From Paenibacillus sp. FSL K6-0276 (GTDB lineage: Bacteria > Bacillota > Bacilli > Paenibacillales > Paenibacillaceae), in contig NZ_CP150276.1 in NCBI RefSeq assembly GCF_037977235.1, positions 620,001-684,000 of the forward strand: a stretch of DNA of 64,000 nt, written 5' to 3'. The notes under the pieces are model-generated. The model made no database searches. It was given only the letters and a program-made list of their open reading frames with translations, and was not told the DNA's origin. Of the stretch, positions 54,783 through 63,604 are shown piece after piece (the first letter of the stretch is position 1; each line of letters begins with the position of its first letter). Both the position numbers and the translations under genes were made by a program.

Positions 54783-56360
54783 TTAATGCAGGATAAAACC
54801 TTCCTCTTCCTCCTCAGCGCTTGGCAAGAAGGGCAGTCTCGGGTTCGTTTTCAATAAGGCTTCCATCAACGCATGATCAAAATTGTGTCTTACTGTACAG
54901 CTGCGGTCAAAAATCATGGTTGCCTCATCTCCCGGTGTACTTGCCGGCCACTCTGGCAGAGAAGGGATGTTGGGGTTGCCATAACGTGCAAAGTTTACCC
55001 AAGCACCGCAGATGCGTTCCTCCAACCGATCCGAAACACCCGGAATGAGGCAAACGGGAACGCGTTCCGTATTATGGAATACGAAAGGGATCTCAGAGCA
55101 GTGCCATGCTGACTTGCCGCCCTCAAAAGGAAATTCATAAGCAAACAAGTAGGAGTAGGTAGGAGCTTCCCCGTGTACGGATTTCTTCTCAATAAAGTCC
55201 TTGGTCGGAATGCGGAAGAAAGGATCCAAGAACAGCAGGTCGGACAAGTGTTTATCCGAATACGCTTCCCTAAACTGTGTGACCAACTCCTCCGTATGAT
55301 TGCCATACTTTTGGGTCAGCATCTCCAATGTGGCTTCCTCGGACACCTCCTGCTTGTTCGGAACGCCGGGGCCAAAAGCGAACTCACCAAATACGGTACC
55401 AATTAACACCGGAATGGTCTTCGCATGCTCGGTAAAGCCCACTTCTCTAGGGTCGCCTACATAGAATTCATTAGGCATAGGATTGCCACCAATGTATTCC
55501 CCCTGCATTGCGAGCGTCGGTGAAACTTTATTATAAGCTGCAGCTAACTGAGGATAAGGAATCGTTTCCAATTGTTCCACTTCGTCTTCACCCAGGTTAA
55601 GCTCTGCCAACAGTGCCTTTACAATGGCGGTGCCATCGGTCTTGCTAGTGTCCAAAAATCCATCGATTAATCCGCTCTGGATAACACCCTTATGGAACAG
55701 GCCGTCTGCAGCCGGAGTATTCATCAGTGTCCATACCTTCATACCGCCGCCAGACTGTCCGAAGATGGTCACATTTTTCGGGTCGCCGCCGAAAGCTGCA
55801 ATGTTATCCTGAATCCATTTCAGAGCTGCTACCATATCGGCATTTCCTGCATTGGCGGAATTGACATATTTATCTCCAAAAGCAGAAAGGTTCATGTACC
55901 CCAGAATATTCAATCGGTGATTTAGGGTTACTACAACCACATCGCCGAACTCGCTAAGCTTGTCTCCTTCATAAGCTACCTGTTCAATGGAAGAGCCAGC
56001 TGCAAAACCGCCCCCGTGTAACCATACCATAACAGGCTTCTTAGCCTGCGGTTCAAGGCTCTGGGTCCAGATGTTCAGATACTGGCAATTCTCATCCATA
56101 GGCCAGTAACGGTGAGGAACCAGCACTTCCATGACGGGATGATCCTGGGTTAGCATGGGAGATACATGACCGTAAGCCAATGCATCCTTAACCCCATCCC
56201 ATGGGGATACCTCTGTGGGCATCTGGAAACGCTGGGCATCTGCGTACTTGATACCGTGGTAGGTATACGTGCCGTTTACCTGAAAGCCTCTAATTTTTCC
56301 GGCTTTGGTCTGTACAATGGGTTCTGCTGAGGAACATACGAAATTTTTTGCTGTCATCAT
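54783..56360 (-). CDS. Type-B carboxylesterase
   Basis: About 525 residues of the carboxylesterase/lipase family. Markers: PVMVWLHGGGFAAGS (oxyanion hole), the nucleophile region FGQSGGGMKV (family usually GESAGG, so slightly altered but Ser kept), and a C-terminal His region near WHCSEIPFVFHN. Upstream of ATG 56360 on the minus strand is AAGGAGGATTT. No signal peptide, so probably cytoplasmic; within this sugar module it may deacylate substituted sugars (inference). Divergent from the AraC/GH39 gene. Confidence 0.88.
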   Translation of the reverse strand: MMTAKNFVCSSAEPIVQTKAGKIRGFQVNGTYTYHGIKYADAQRFQMPTEVSPWDGVKDALAYGHVSPMLTQDHPVMEVLVPHRYWPMDENCQYLNIWTQSLEPQAKKPVMVWLHGGGFAAGSSIEQVAYEGDKLSEFGDVVVVTLNHRLNILGYMNLSAFGDKYVNSANAGNADMVAALKWIQDNIAAFGGDPKNVTIFGQSGGGMKVWTLMNTPAADGLFHKGVIQSGLIDGFLDTSKTDGTAIVKALLAELNLGEDEVEQLETIPYPQLAAAYNKVSPTLAMQGEYIGGNPMPNEFYVGDPREVGFTEHAKTIPVLIGTVFGEFAFGPGVPNKQEVSEEATLEMLTQKYGNHTEELVTQFREAYSDKHLSDLLFLDPFFRIPTKDFIEKKSVHGEAPTYSYLFAYEFPFEGGKSAWHCSEIPFVFHNTERVPVCLIPGVSDRLEERICGAWVNFARYGNPNIPSLPEWPASTPGDEATMIFDRSCTVRHNFDHALMEALLKTNPRLPFLPSAEEEEEGFILH

Positions 56361-56593
56361 CGAAATCCTCCTTACATAAGATAGTCCCATTATAATAAGA
56401 GAAGGATCGTGAAAATATAGGAAACTTATCTGCTTTATCCTTATTCTTTGCTTCTTTTCTGGAATCCAGCAGGTCTGACTTCAGGATAAGAAAATAATCG
56501 TGATAAAAAAGTCAATATTCCCTTATGCAGCAAAATTCATCACTTCCCTCCAGCTGATTGCTAAGTACGAAAAAAATGTGGAATAATACCTAT

Positions 56594-59128
56594 ATGAAAA
56601 CTACCTATGAGGTCATCACAACCAATCGTTATATTCCGTTCCGGTTATTGCTTCATCGCCCGAATCATGTGCAGATGCATTGGCATGAGAATTTAGAGAT
56701 CATCTTTGTCCTGAAGGGCACGATCGAGTTGTTTCGGCAACAAGAGCGGCATCTTCTGCACGAATCAGCCATTACCGTCATTAATTCGAAAGAGGTTCAT
56801 TCGATCAGCGGCGATGAGAACAGCTTGATCTTAGCGCTGCAGGTGTCTCATTCTTATATAGAAGAGCAGTTCGCAGGGATAAAAGAGCTCCAGTTCCATT
56901 GTGATTCTTACCTATACGACCATCAGCACCAGACAGAGTTCGATCCGATCCGGCAAATATTGGCGTACATGATGCTGACATATACGAAACAAGCACCGGG
57001 TTATGAGCTGGAGCTGAAAGGCCTGTTGTTCCGGCTCATGGCGTATCTCGTTAGATATTATTCCAATCCATTGCAGGGCAAAGAGGCATCACCCGATGTG
57101 AAGTTTATGGATCGCCTCTTGGCCATTACCGAGTTCATCCAGCACAATTATGCGAAACCCATCTCGCTAACGGAAATCGCTGAGCAAGAATTTTTATCTG
57201 TGCACTACCTGTCTCGATTTTTCCAAAAGTATTTAGGTACGACCTTCTCACAATATCTTAACGGTGTGCGGCTGGAGTATGCGTTAGTTGAACTGACTTA
57301 CAGTGATTTAACGATTACCCAAGTGGCACTGAATAACGGATTTCCTAGTATCAAAGCCTTTAATAAGGTATTCAAAGATTTTTACGGATCAACACCAAGA
57401 GAGTACCGTATGAAGCAAGCAGACGATATGGCCGTTCATGCGAAAGCCGGAGCATCGAAGACCCCGAATTATCTGGAAATGAATCAGCAGGACGCCTTTA
57501 AGGAGCTGTTCAAATATTTACCGAGCGAATCGCAGAAATCCGACTTTATTATGCAAGACAAAATGATCGTAAAGACGGAGAGCATCGACCTCGATGCAAA
57601 TACTGCAACGCCGCTTATGCATACCTGGCGAAGATTAACCTCGATTGGTAAAGCAAAAGAAGGGTTATTCGGAGAGGTACAGCGGCAGCTGACTCAACTT
57701 CAGAAGGATATCGGGTTCTCCTATATCCGGTTTCATGGGATCTTCGACGACGAAATGATGGTGTATCATGAGAACGGACGGGGCGAGCCGTATTATCTGT
57801 TTACTTATGTGGATCAGCTATTCGACTTTTTCCTAAGCATTGGCCTGAAGCCGTTCATCGAGCTCGGGTTTATGCCTTCGAAGCTGGCGTCCGGAGATGC
57901 GACGATTTTCGTGAAAAAGAGCAATGTCAGCTATCCCAATCAATTAACGCGCTGGATGGGGCTCGTCGAAGCACTGATAGACCACTGCATCGAGCGATAC
58001 GGCGTTGAAGAGATGACGACATGGTATGTTGAAGTATGGAATGAACCGGATGTCGTCTCCTTCTGGAGCGGGACTCAAGAGCAGTATTTCACCTTCTATC
58101 AGGCAACCCATGAAGTCATCAGGAAGTATCCGAAGATGAGAATCGGGGGTCCAAGTTTGTTGTCTCCTACGATTCTTAATGATACTTGGTTACAGGATTT
58201 TCTGTACTTCTGCATGCAAAATCATTGTGTGCCCGACTTTATATCGTTCCATAGCTACCCGTTCGATCAGATTTTTTATGATGCGATGCAGCTGGATGGA
58301 GGGATATCGGAGGAATTCGTTTGGACGGCAGAGGAAATGTCGAAATATTGGACGCTGTCGGCGGCTGAAGATTATCTATCGCAAGTCATCGCCAAAGCGC
58401 GTGATATTGTTGTTGAATCAGGAGCAAATATCAAGGAAATTCACTTGACGGAGTGGAATTCGAGCGGTAACCAACGAGACTTGATTCATGATACATGCTA
58501 TCAATCCGCATATATCGTGAAGAACGTCATCGATACGATCGACCAAGTCGATAGTCTTTGTTATTGGACGTGTACGGATTTTCTGGAAGAGTTCCTTGTA
58601 CCGAATCAAGTGTTTCACGGCGGACTCGGGCTGATGACGAACAACGGGATTGAGAAAGCTGCTTATCACGCTTATCAAATTCTTGCCAAATTAGGTTCTG
58701 AGATGATCCAGCGCGGTGAGAACTATTGTATTACGAGACAAGGGAATGAGATACAGGTACTCCTATTCCATTATGTACATACAGATGCCTTGTATCGTCG
58801 TAATGACGTCTCTCATTTGAATGAATACGACCGATACCGCATTTTCAAGCATAATGATCCGCTCGAGCTTACCTTGGAATTGTCGTGCCTTGCGCCAGGC
58901 AGCTATCAGATTCGCAAAACATCGTTAAACCGGCAATGGGGCAGCTCCTTCGATCGTTGGGTGGACATGGGACACCCCAAGCATCTTCATTCGGAGGATA
59001 TTGCCTACCTAAGGAGCACAAGCCAGCCGAAACGGGAAATTTTCGTTCAACTCATCGATCAACAATTTAATCTCAAAGCAGAGCTTTCACCGCATGAAGT
59101 CCAGTTGTATGAAATGAAAAGAATCTAA
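56594..59128 (+). CDS. AraC-family regulator fused to a GH39-like glycosidase domain
   Basis: About 844 residues. Residues 1-130 are a cupin-like sensor (VQMHWHENLEIIFVLKG). About 180-285 is an AraC helix-turn-helix pair (ISLTEIAEQEFLSVHYLSRFF, TITQVALNNGFPSIKAFNKVF) ending YGSTPREYR. From about 330 a GH39-like (beta)-xylosidase fold follows: acid/base Glu in WYVEVWNEPDVVSFW and nucleophile Glu in EIHLTEWNSSGNQRD, both kept. The start is uncertain: TTG 56558, ATG 56576 and ATG 56594 are open and no clear ribosome site exists. Possibly a regulator that senses or cleaves its sugar ligand. Confidence 0.87.
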   Translation: MKTTYEVITTNRYIPFRLLLHRPNHVQMHWHENLEIIFVLKGTIELFRQQERHLLHESAITVINSKEVHSISGDENSLILALQVSHSYIEEQFAGIKELQFHCDSYLYDHQHQTEFDPIRQILAYMMLTYTKQAPGYELELKGLLFRLMAYLVRYYSNPLQGKEASPDVKFMDRLLAITEFIQHNYAKPISLTEIAEQEFLSVHYLSRFFQKYLGTTFSQYLNGVRLEYALVELTYSDLTITQVALNNGFPSIKAFNKVFKDFYGSTPREYRMKQADDMAVHAKAGASKTPNYLEMNQQDAFKELFKYLPSESQKSDFIMQDKMIVKTESIDLDANTATPLMHTWRRLTSIGKAKEGLFGEVQRQLTQLQKDIGFSYIRFHGIFDDEMMVYHENGRGEPYYLFTYVDQLFDFFLSIGLKPFIELGFMPSKLASGDATIFVKKSNVSYPNQLTRWMGLVEALIDHCIERYGVEEMTTWYVEVWNEPDVVSFWSGTQEQYFTFYQATHEVIRKYPKMRIGGPSLLSPTILNDTWLQDFLYFCMQNHCVPDFISFHSYPFDQIFYDAMQLDGGISEEFVWTAEEMSKYWTLSAAEDYLSQVIAKARDIVVESGANIKEIHLTEWNSSGNQRDLIHDTCYQSAYIVKNVIDTIDQVDSLCYWTCTDFLEEFLVPNQVFHGGLGLMTNNGIEKAAYHAYQILAKLGSEMIQRGENYCITRQGNEIQVLLFHYVHTDALYRRNDVSHLNEYDRYRIFKHNDPLELTLELSCLAPGSYQIRKTSLNRQWGSSFDRWVDMGHPKHLHSEDIAYLRSTSQPKREIFVQLIDQQFNLKAELSPHEVQLYEMKRI

Positions 59129-59140
59129 TATGTCATTAAC

Positions 59141-59172
59141 GATCCCTAGCAAGGCATGTAGGGGTCTTTTTT
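59141..59172 (+). terminator. Terminator after the AraC/GH39 gene
   Basis: GATCCCTA pairs with TAGGGGTC (one mismatch) around a 10-base loop, followed by TTTTTTTG. Confidence 0.75.
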
Positions 59173-59283
59173 TGTCTTCTGACAGGTTCATATTTGACCT
59201 TACAACAATTTTATAAAGGTTAAGCAGGTTTCAAAGAGGTTAAATCCATGATGGTATAGGGATAAATAACGGGAAGTTTGTTT

Positions 59284-59302
59284 TGATAACGCTTACTATA
59301 AT
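59284..59302 (+). promoter_or_regulatory. cre-like site overlapping the -10 box of the sugar operon
   Basis: TGATAACGCTTACT (59284-59297) matches 12 of 14 positions of the CcpA consensus and runs directly into TATAAT (59297-59302), 32 bases before the symporter start. This position fits carbon catabolite repression of the symporter-GH3-phosphatase operon. A clear -35 box was not found. Confidence 0.55.
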
Positions 59303-59333
59303 GAAAGCATGATAATGAGTAGGAGGTAACAAC

Positions 59334-60683
59334 ATGTCAACTAAACAAGTACCATGGTTTGAAAGAATCAGCTATTCACTTACCGATACCGCATCCAATC
59401 TAGTCTTTCAAGTAGTAACAACCTATCTGTTATTCTACTACACCGATTCGATCGGAATGAGTGCGGCTGCTGTAGGTACATTATTTTTAATCGCCCGGGT
59501 TATCGATGCTTTTGACAGCCCTTTCTTCGGGATCATGATCGATAAGACGAATACCAGATGGGGAAAATCACGTCCGTGGTTTTTATGGTTAGCCTTACCA
59601 TTTTGCGTTGTCGCGGTGCTAACGTTCTCTGTACCGGATATTAGCTCGTCAGGACAAATTGCATACGCTTACGTGACCTATATTCTATTAGGGATTTTAT
59701 ATGCAGGGATCAATTTGCCGATCACTTCCATTCTGCCGAGTCTATCGAGTGATCCGCAAGAGAGAACTGTTATTGCTACGGTCCGTATGCTATTCGCAAT
59801 GGTAGGGATGATTGCCGTAACGACATTTACATTGCCGATTGTCCATAAATTAGGTCAAGGCAATGATGCCAAAGGCTTTAGCTTGACGATGATCATTTTT
59901 GCATCGATTGCATTTGTGCTATTCATCAATGCATTCTTCAATACGAAAGAGCGTGTCGTATCCGCTTCTAGTCAGAAATCTTTACCAGTCAAAGAGGGTA
60001 TCAAGGCGATCAAAGGCAATTGGCCGTGGGTCATCATGTTGTTCCTAAACTTTATTTTCTGGATAGCGAACATCATGAAGACGCAGACAACAACGTATTA
60101 TTTTACGTATAAAATCGAAAGACCGGACCTGATTCCAGTGTTCATGGCGTTGAACATGCTTATGCTTGTGACCTTAGTTCTCGTACCATTCTTAACCAAA
60201 AAATTCAGTAAACGGAATATTTTGATATTTGGATTAATCGTTTCAATTATTGGTCAATTGATCATGTTCATGGGAGATCAAGCGAGCAGTATCGCAGTAT
60301 TGATTGCGGGAAGCATCGTTGTTAGTCTAGGCGGCGGTTTTGCAGGCGGATTGTTGTTTATTATGATCGTGGATACCGTAGATTACGGCGAGTGGAAAAC
60401 AGGGGTTCGTGCACAAGGGTTGTTGACAGCTTCCTCAAGCTTCGGTGTGAAATTCGGTATGGGTATTGGCGGCGCGTTATCCGCCTGGATGCTTGGACTT
60501 AGCGGTTATAAAGCGGGAGCAGTGCAGAATGCTTCGGCACTTAGAGCCATCGATTTGAACTTTATTTGGATTCCTATTGTTTGTTACGTGTTAGCCATTA
60601 TCGCACTATTGTTCTATACATTAGATAAAGAAGAGAGCCAAATGCTCGCGGATTTGAAAGCGCGCAATAATCCAGTATTGTAA
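59334..60683 (+). CDS. GPH-family sugar:cation symporter
   Basis: 449 residues with about 12 membrane helices. The N-terminus (ISYSLTDTASNLVFQVV) and loop DSPFFGIMIDKTNTRWGKSRPW are signatures of the glycoside-pentoside-hexuronide family (MelB/XynP/LacS). AGGAGG precedes the ATG. First gene of an operon with GH3 (29 bases later) and HAD phosphatase genes. It probably imports an oligosaccharide that the GH3 enzyme cleaves inside the cell. The sugar is not determined; the GH39-like regulator hints at a xylan- or related glycoside. Confidence 0.9.
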   Translation: MSTKQVPWFERISYSLTDTASNLVFQVVTTYLLFYYTDSIGMSAAAVGTLFLIARVIDAFDSPFFGIMIDKTNTRWGKSRPWFLWLALPFCVVAVLTFSVPDISSSGQIAYAYVTYILLGILYAGINLPITSILPSLSSDPQERTVIATVRMLFAMVGMIAVTTFTLPIVHKLGQGNDAKGFSLTMIIFASIAFVLFINAFFNTKERVVSASSQKSLPVKEGIKAIKGNWPWVIMLFLNFIFWIANIMKTQTTTYYFTYKIERPDLIPVFMALNMLMLVTLVLVPFLTKKFSKRNILIFGLIVSIIGQLIMFMGDQASSIAVLIAGSIVVSLGGGFAGGLLFIMIVDTVDYGEWKTGVRAQGLLTASSSFGVKFGMGIGGALSAWMLGLSGYKAGAVQNASALRAIDLNFIWIPIVCYVLAIIALLFYTLDKEESQMLADLKARNNPVL

Positions 60684-60712
60684 ATTTCAGGATATCGAGA
60701 GGGGAAAAGAAT

Positions 60713-62413
60713 ATGCTATATCAAGTAGATTTGACGAAGAAACCGTTTAACCTGAACGAACAAGACATTACATGGGTACAAGACACATTAGAAGGCTTAA
60801 CGTTGGAAGAAAAAGTCGGACAGCTCTTTTGCCCGGTAGGTATGGGTGACAACGCGGCTTTAATCGATATGGTGAAGAAATACCAGCCAGGCGGATTAAT
60901 GTATCGTCCGGGTCCGGCGCAAGAGATTCGCTCAGCGCATCAAGCCATGCAGGAGAACAGTAAAATACCGATGCTCCTCGCTGCCAACCTGGAAAATGGG
61001 GGAGATGGGGTTGCAACGGAAGGAACTTACTTCGGGAAACAGCTTCAAGTGGCGGCAACGAATGATCCGGATATGGCGTATAAGCTAGGAACTGTGGCTT
61101 GTAGTGAAGGAAGAGCCGTGGGATTGAACTGGTCCTTTGGACCAATTGTCGACATTAATATGAATTTCCGCAATCCGATTACGAATGTTCGTACCTTTGG
61201 CGATCGTCCAGAGACCGTGCTTGATATGGGACTTGCTTACATGAAGGCAGCCCATGAGAACGGTATGGCAGTATCGATTAAGCATTTTCCAGGTGACGGG
61301 GTCGATGACCGGGATCAGCATTTGCTGACATCGATAAATTCCCTCTCCATAGAAGAGTGGGATGCGACTTTCGGACATGTATACCAGACGTTAATTGATG
61401 AAGGCGCCAATACGGTTATGGTGGGACATATTTTGCAGCCAGCCTACCAACGTCATTTTAATCCAGGATTAAAGGATGAGGATTTGTTGCCAAGTTCGTT
61501 GTCGCCGGAAATTCTACAGAATTTGCTGCGCGAGAAGCTGAACTTTAACGGCGTCATCGTCAGTGATGCTACGCTAATGGCCGGATTTACAATAGCAGAA
61601 CGCCGTGAGCTGGCTGTACCGAAAGCGATTGCTGCGGGATGCGATATCTTCCTCTTCAATCGGAACTTCGAGGAAGATCGAGAGTATATGCTAAGCGGTA
61701 TTCGTAACGGTATTCTGACGGAAGAACGCTTGAACCAAGCTGTAACGCGTATTCTTGGCTTGAAGGCATCTTTAAGATTGAATGAACAAGATCGTACGAA
61801 TACCTTGGTTCCTGATGAGTCAGCTTTAGCGATCATTGGCTCTGAGCAGCATCACCAATGGGCACAGGCTTGCGCTGACCAATCCGTAACGTTAGTGAAA
61901 GATACGCAGCAATTACTGCCGGTTACACCGGAAACGCATAAGAGAGTGCTGGTTGTCGTGTTAGGTGATGAAGAAGGAAGCTTCTCCGCGGGAGGATGCC
62001 ATAAACCATTCGTAGAGAAGCTGCGTGCTGCTGGATTTGAAGTTACCGTCCATGATTCGATGGACATGCAATCCATGTTCAAGTCGGTTCGGGATTATGT
62101 GAAGCAATACGACTTCGCGCTTTACTTCGCGAACTACGCAACAGCGAGCAATAAGACAGATCTGCGGATTAACTATACACCGCCATTCGGTGGGGATATT
62201 CCATGGTTTATTAAAGAATTGCCAACGATGTTCGTATCCGTCGCGAATCCGTTCCATTTGCAGGATGTGCCGCGTATTCCGACGTTCATCAATGCATACT
62301 CAGGAAATGAATATTCCTTGAATGCGATCGTTGACAAAATGCAAGGGAAATCCGAGTTTAAAGGAACCAATCCGGTCGATCCATTCTGCGGCTATTGGGA
62401 AGCCAGACTATGA
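60713..62413 (+). CDS. GH3 family glycoside hydrolase (NagZ-like arrangement)
   Basis: 566 residues, no signal peptide, so intracellular. Residues 20-350 are the GH3 barrel: LTLEEKVGQLF, SIKHFPGDGVDDRDQHLL and nucleophile Asp in GVIVSDATLMAGF. The Asp-X-His in DDRDQHLL resembles the acid/base dyad of NagZ-type enzymes. Residues 370-560 form the second alpha/beta domain. Cleaves a beta-linked sugar, perhaps hexosaminide or glucoside; specificity is unresolved. GAGAGGGG precedes the ATG. Its stop overlaps the next gene by ATGA. Confidence 0.9.
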   Translation: MLYQVDLTKKPFNLNEQDITWVQDTLEGLTLEEKVGQLFCPVGMGDNAALIDMVKKYQPGGLMYRPGPAQEIRSAHQAMQENSKIPMLLAANLENGGDGVATEGTYFGKQLQVAATNDPDMAYKLGTVACSEGRAVGLNWSFGPIVDINMNFRNPITNVRTFGDRPETVLDMGLAYMKAAHENGMAVSIKHFPGDGVDDRDQHLLTSINSLSIEEWDATFGHVYQTLIDEGANTVMVGHILQPAYQRHFNPGLKDEDLLPSSLSPEILQNLLREKLNFNGVIVSDATLMAGFTIAERRELAVPKAIAAGCDIFLFNRNFEEDREYMLSGIRNGILTEERLNQAVTRILGLKASLRLNEQDRTNTLVPDESALAIIGSEQHHQWAQACADQSVTLVKDTQQLLPVTPETHKRVLVVVLGDEEGSFSAGGCHKPFVEKLRAAGFEVTVHDSMDMQSMFKSVRDYVKQYDFALYFANYATASNKTDLRINYTPPFGGDIPWFIKELPTMFVSVANPFHLQDVPRIPTFINAYSGNEYSLNAIVDKMQGKSEFKGTNPVDPFCGYWEARL

Positions 62414-63045
62414 TACGTGCCGTTATATTTGACCTTGACGGTGTACTAGTATCGACGGATCATTTTCATTATAAGGCATGGAAGCAAATCGCAGATCGGC
62501 TAGGCATTCCTTTCGACGAGGAGGTCAATAACCGGTTGCGCGGCGTGAGTCGGATGGAGAGTCTGGATATTATTTTGTCCGGTGCTCCGGACCAGCAATT
62601 TTCAGATGAGCAGAAGCAATCGTTAGCAGAGGAGAAAAATGCAATCTATCGCAAGTTTCTGGAGCAGCTTTCTCCCGCTGACATCTTACCCGGCGTAACG
62701 GAGACCTTGGAAGGATTAAAGACGAAGGGGGTCGCCGCCGCTGTAGGGTCTTCCAGTAAAAATGCGCGGTTCATTCTTGAACAAGTAGGCTTGTTAGATC
62801 GGTTCGCCGTCGTAGTCGACGGTAATCAAATCTCGAGAAGTAAGCCGGACCCGGAAGTATTCTTGCTCGCGGCAAGTCGGCTGGAATGTGATGCATCCGC
62901 ATGCCTAGTTGTCGAAGATGCGGTAGCCGGAGTGCAAGCAGGCGTCCATGCAGGAATGCAAGTTGCAGCGGTAGGTGACGCGATGAACAGCAAGGATGCG
63001 ACCTTTACGCTACAACGAATAGATCAACTGCTCAAGCTGATCTAA
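62410..63045 (+). CDS. pgmB: Beta-phosphoglucomutase-like HAD protein
   Basis: 211 residues of the HAD superfamily. Motif I is IFDLDGVLVSTDHFHY with the nucleophile Asp and the extra Asp-type positions of beta-phosphoglucomutase, GSSSKNARFILE gives motif II, and SKPDPEVFLLAA plus VVEDAVAGVQAG complete the set. The ATG overlaps the GH3 stop and has GGGAAG eight bases ahead; the frame opens at 62395. No disaccharide phosphorylase is nearby, so it may act on another sugar phosphate. A terminator follows. Confidence 0.87.
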   Translation: MIRAVIFDLDGVLVSTDHFHYKAWKQIADRLGIPFDEEVNNRLRGVSRMESLDIILSGAPDQQFSDEQKQSLAEEKNAIYRKFLEQLSPADILPGVTETLEGLKTKGVAAAVGSSSKNARFILEQVGLLDRFAVVVDGNQISRSKPDPEVFLLAASRLECDASACLVVEDAVAGVQAGVHAGMQVAAVGDAMNSKDATFTLQRIDQLLKLI

Positions 63046-63076
63046 AATACGAAGTAATTATGAAGTTGAATCCTGA

Positions 63077-63112
63077 AAGAAGCTAAGATCATCCGGTCTT
63101 AGCTTCTTTTGT
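63077..63112 (+). terminator. Terminator after the sugar operon
   Basis: AAGAAGCTAAGA pairs with TCTTAGCTTCTT around TCATCCGG, followed by TTG. Preceded by AA. Confidence 0.8.
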
Positions 63113-63145
63113 AGCTTCCAATGTCATTTGCATTTGATCTTGCCA

Positions 63146-63229
63146 ACTGGGTACGTATTCCTTCGGATGTGCTTGAGAATCTCGGCGCGTATCGTCTATG
63201 ACATTACTTCGAAACCACCTGCAACGATT
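63146..63229 (+). repeat. Decayed guaA 3' end, copy 3 (putative attachment site)
   Basis: Aligns with 51047-51164 of guaA but lacks about 34 bases in the middle. It keeps ACTGGG.ACGTATTCCTT, GGATGTGCTTGAGAA and the core ACTTCGAAACCACCTGCAACG (the 14-base core at 63206-63219), ending before the GAGTGG of guaA. The frame is broken, so it is a relic. It marks the right boundary of the sugar module. Confidence 0.8.
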
Positions 63230-63288
63230 AGATTATTATGAATTGCCAACTAGCTAAAAAGTCTTGAATATAGGACTTTCACTAAAAT

Positions 63289-63561
63289 CTAATCTAAGAT
63301 CTGCGACAATAATGACTCCAATGTTTTTGCTTGATAGGGTTGGTCGAATTCGTATAATACATCAATTGCTGATTGAGCAAGCTTTGTTCCTTCTTCTTTG
63401 TTGTTCCTTTTAATATTAATTAGGCCGTTATAATACTTATATATAATCTTAAAGAATATCGTTTGATATTGACTGCTAATATTATTTAAGTTCTCGAGTA
63501 AGATCTCTGTGTAGCTTATTTTATTGATTATAATTAATTCGTGAATCATATTTGTTAGCAT
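63289..63561 (-). CDS. C-terminal fragment of a Rgg/PlcR-like (TPR) regulator
   Basis: 90 residues, markedly AT-rich, helical, with TPR-like spacing (EILLENLNNISSQYQTIFFKII, KYYNGLINIKRNNKEEGTKLAQSA). The pattern resembles the C-terminal repeats of Rgg-type peptide-sensing regulators. There is no N-terminal DNA-binding domain or recognisable start, so it is probably a fragment or a very small peptide-binding protein. Uncertain. The rest of 63236-63288 and 63562-63604 shows nothing. Confidence 0.45.
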   Translation of the reverse strand: MLTNMIHELIIINKISYTEILLENLNNISSQYQTIFFKIIYKYYNGLINIKRNNKEEGTKLAQSAIDVLYEFDQPYQAKTLESLLSQILD

Positions 63562-63604
63562 TACACATATGATATCTCGTCCTGGGGCGTAGGCCTCATA
63601 TTAA

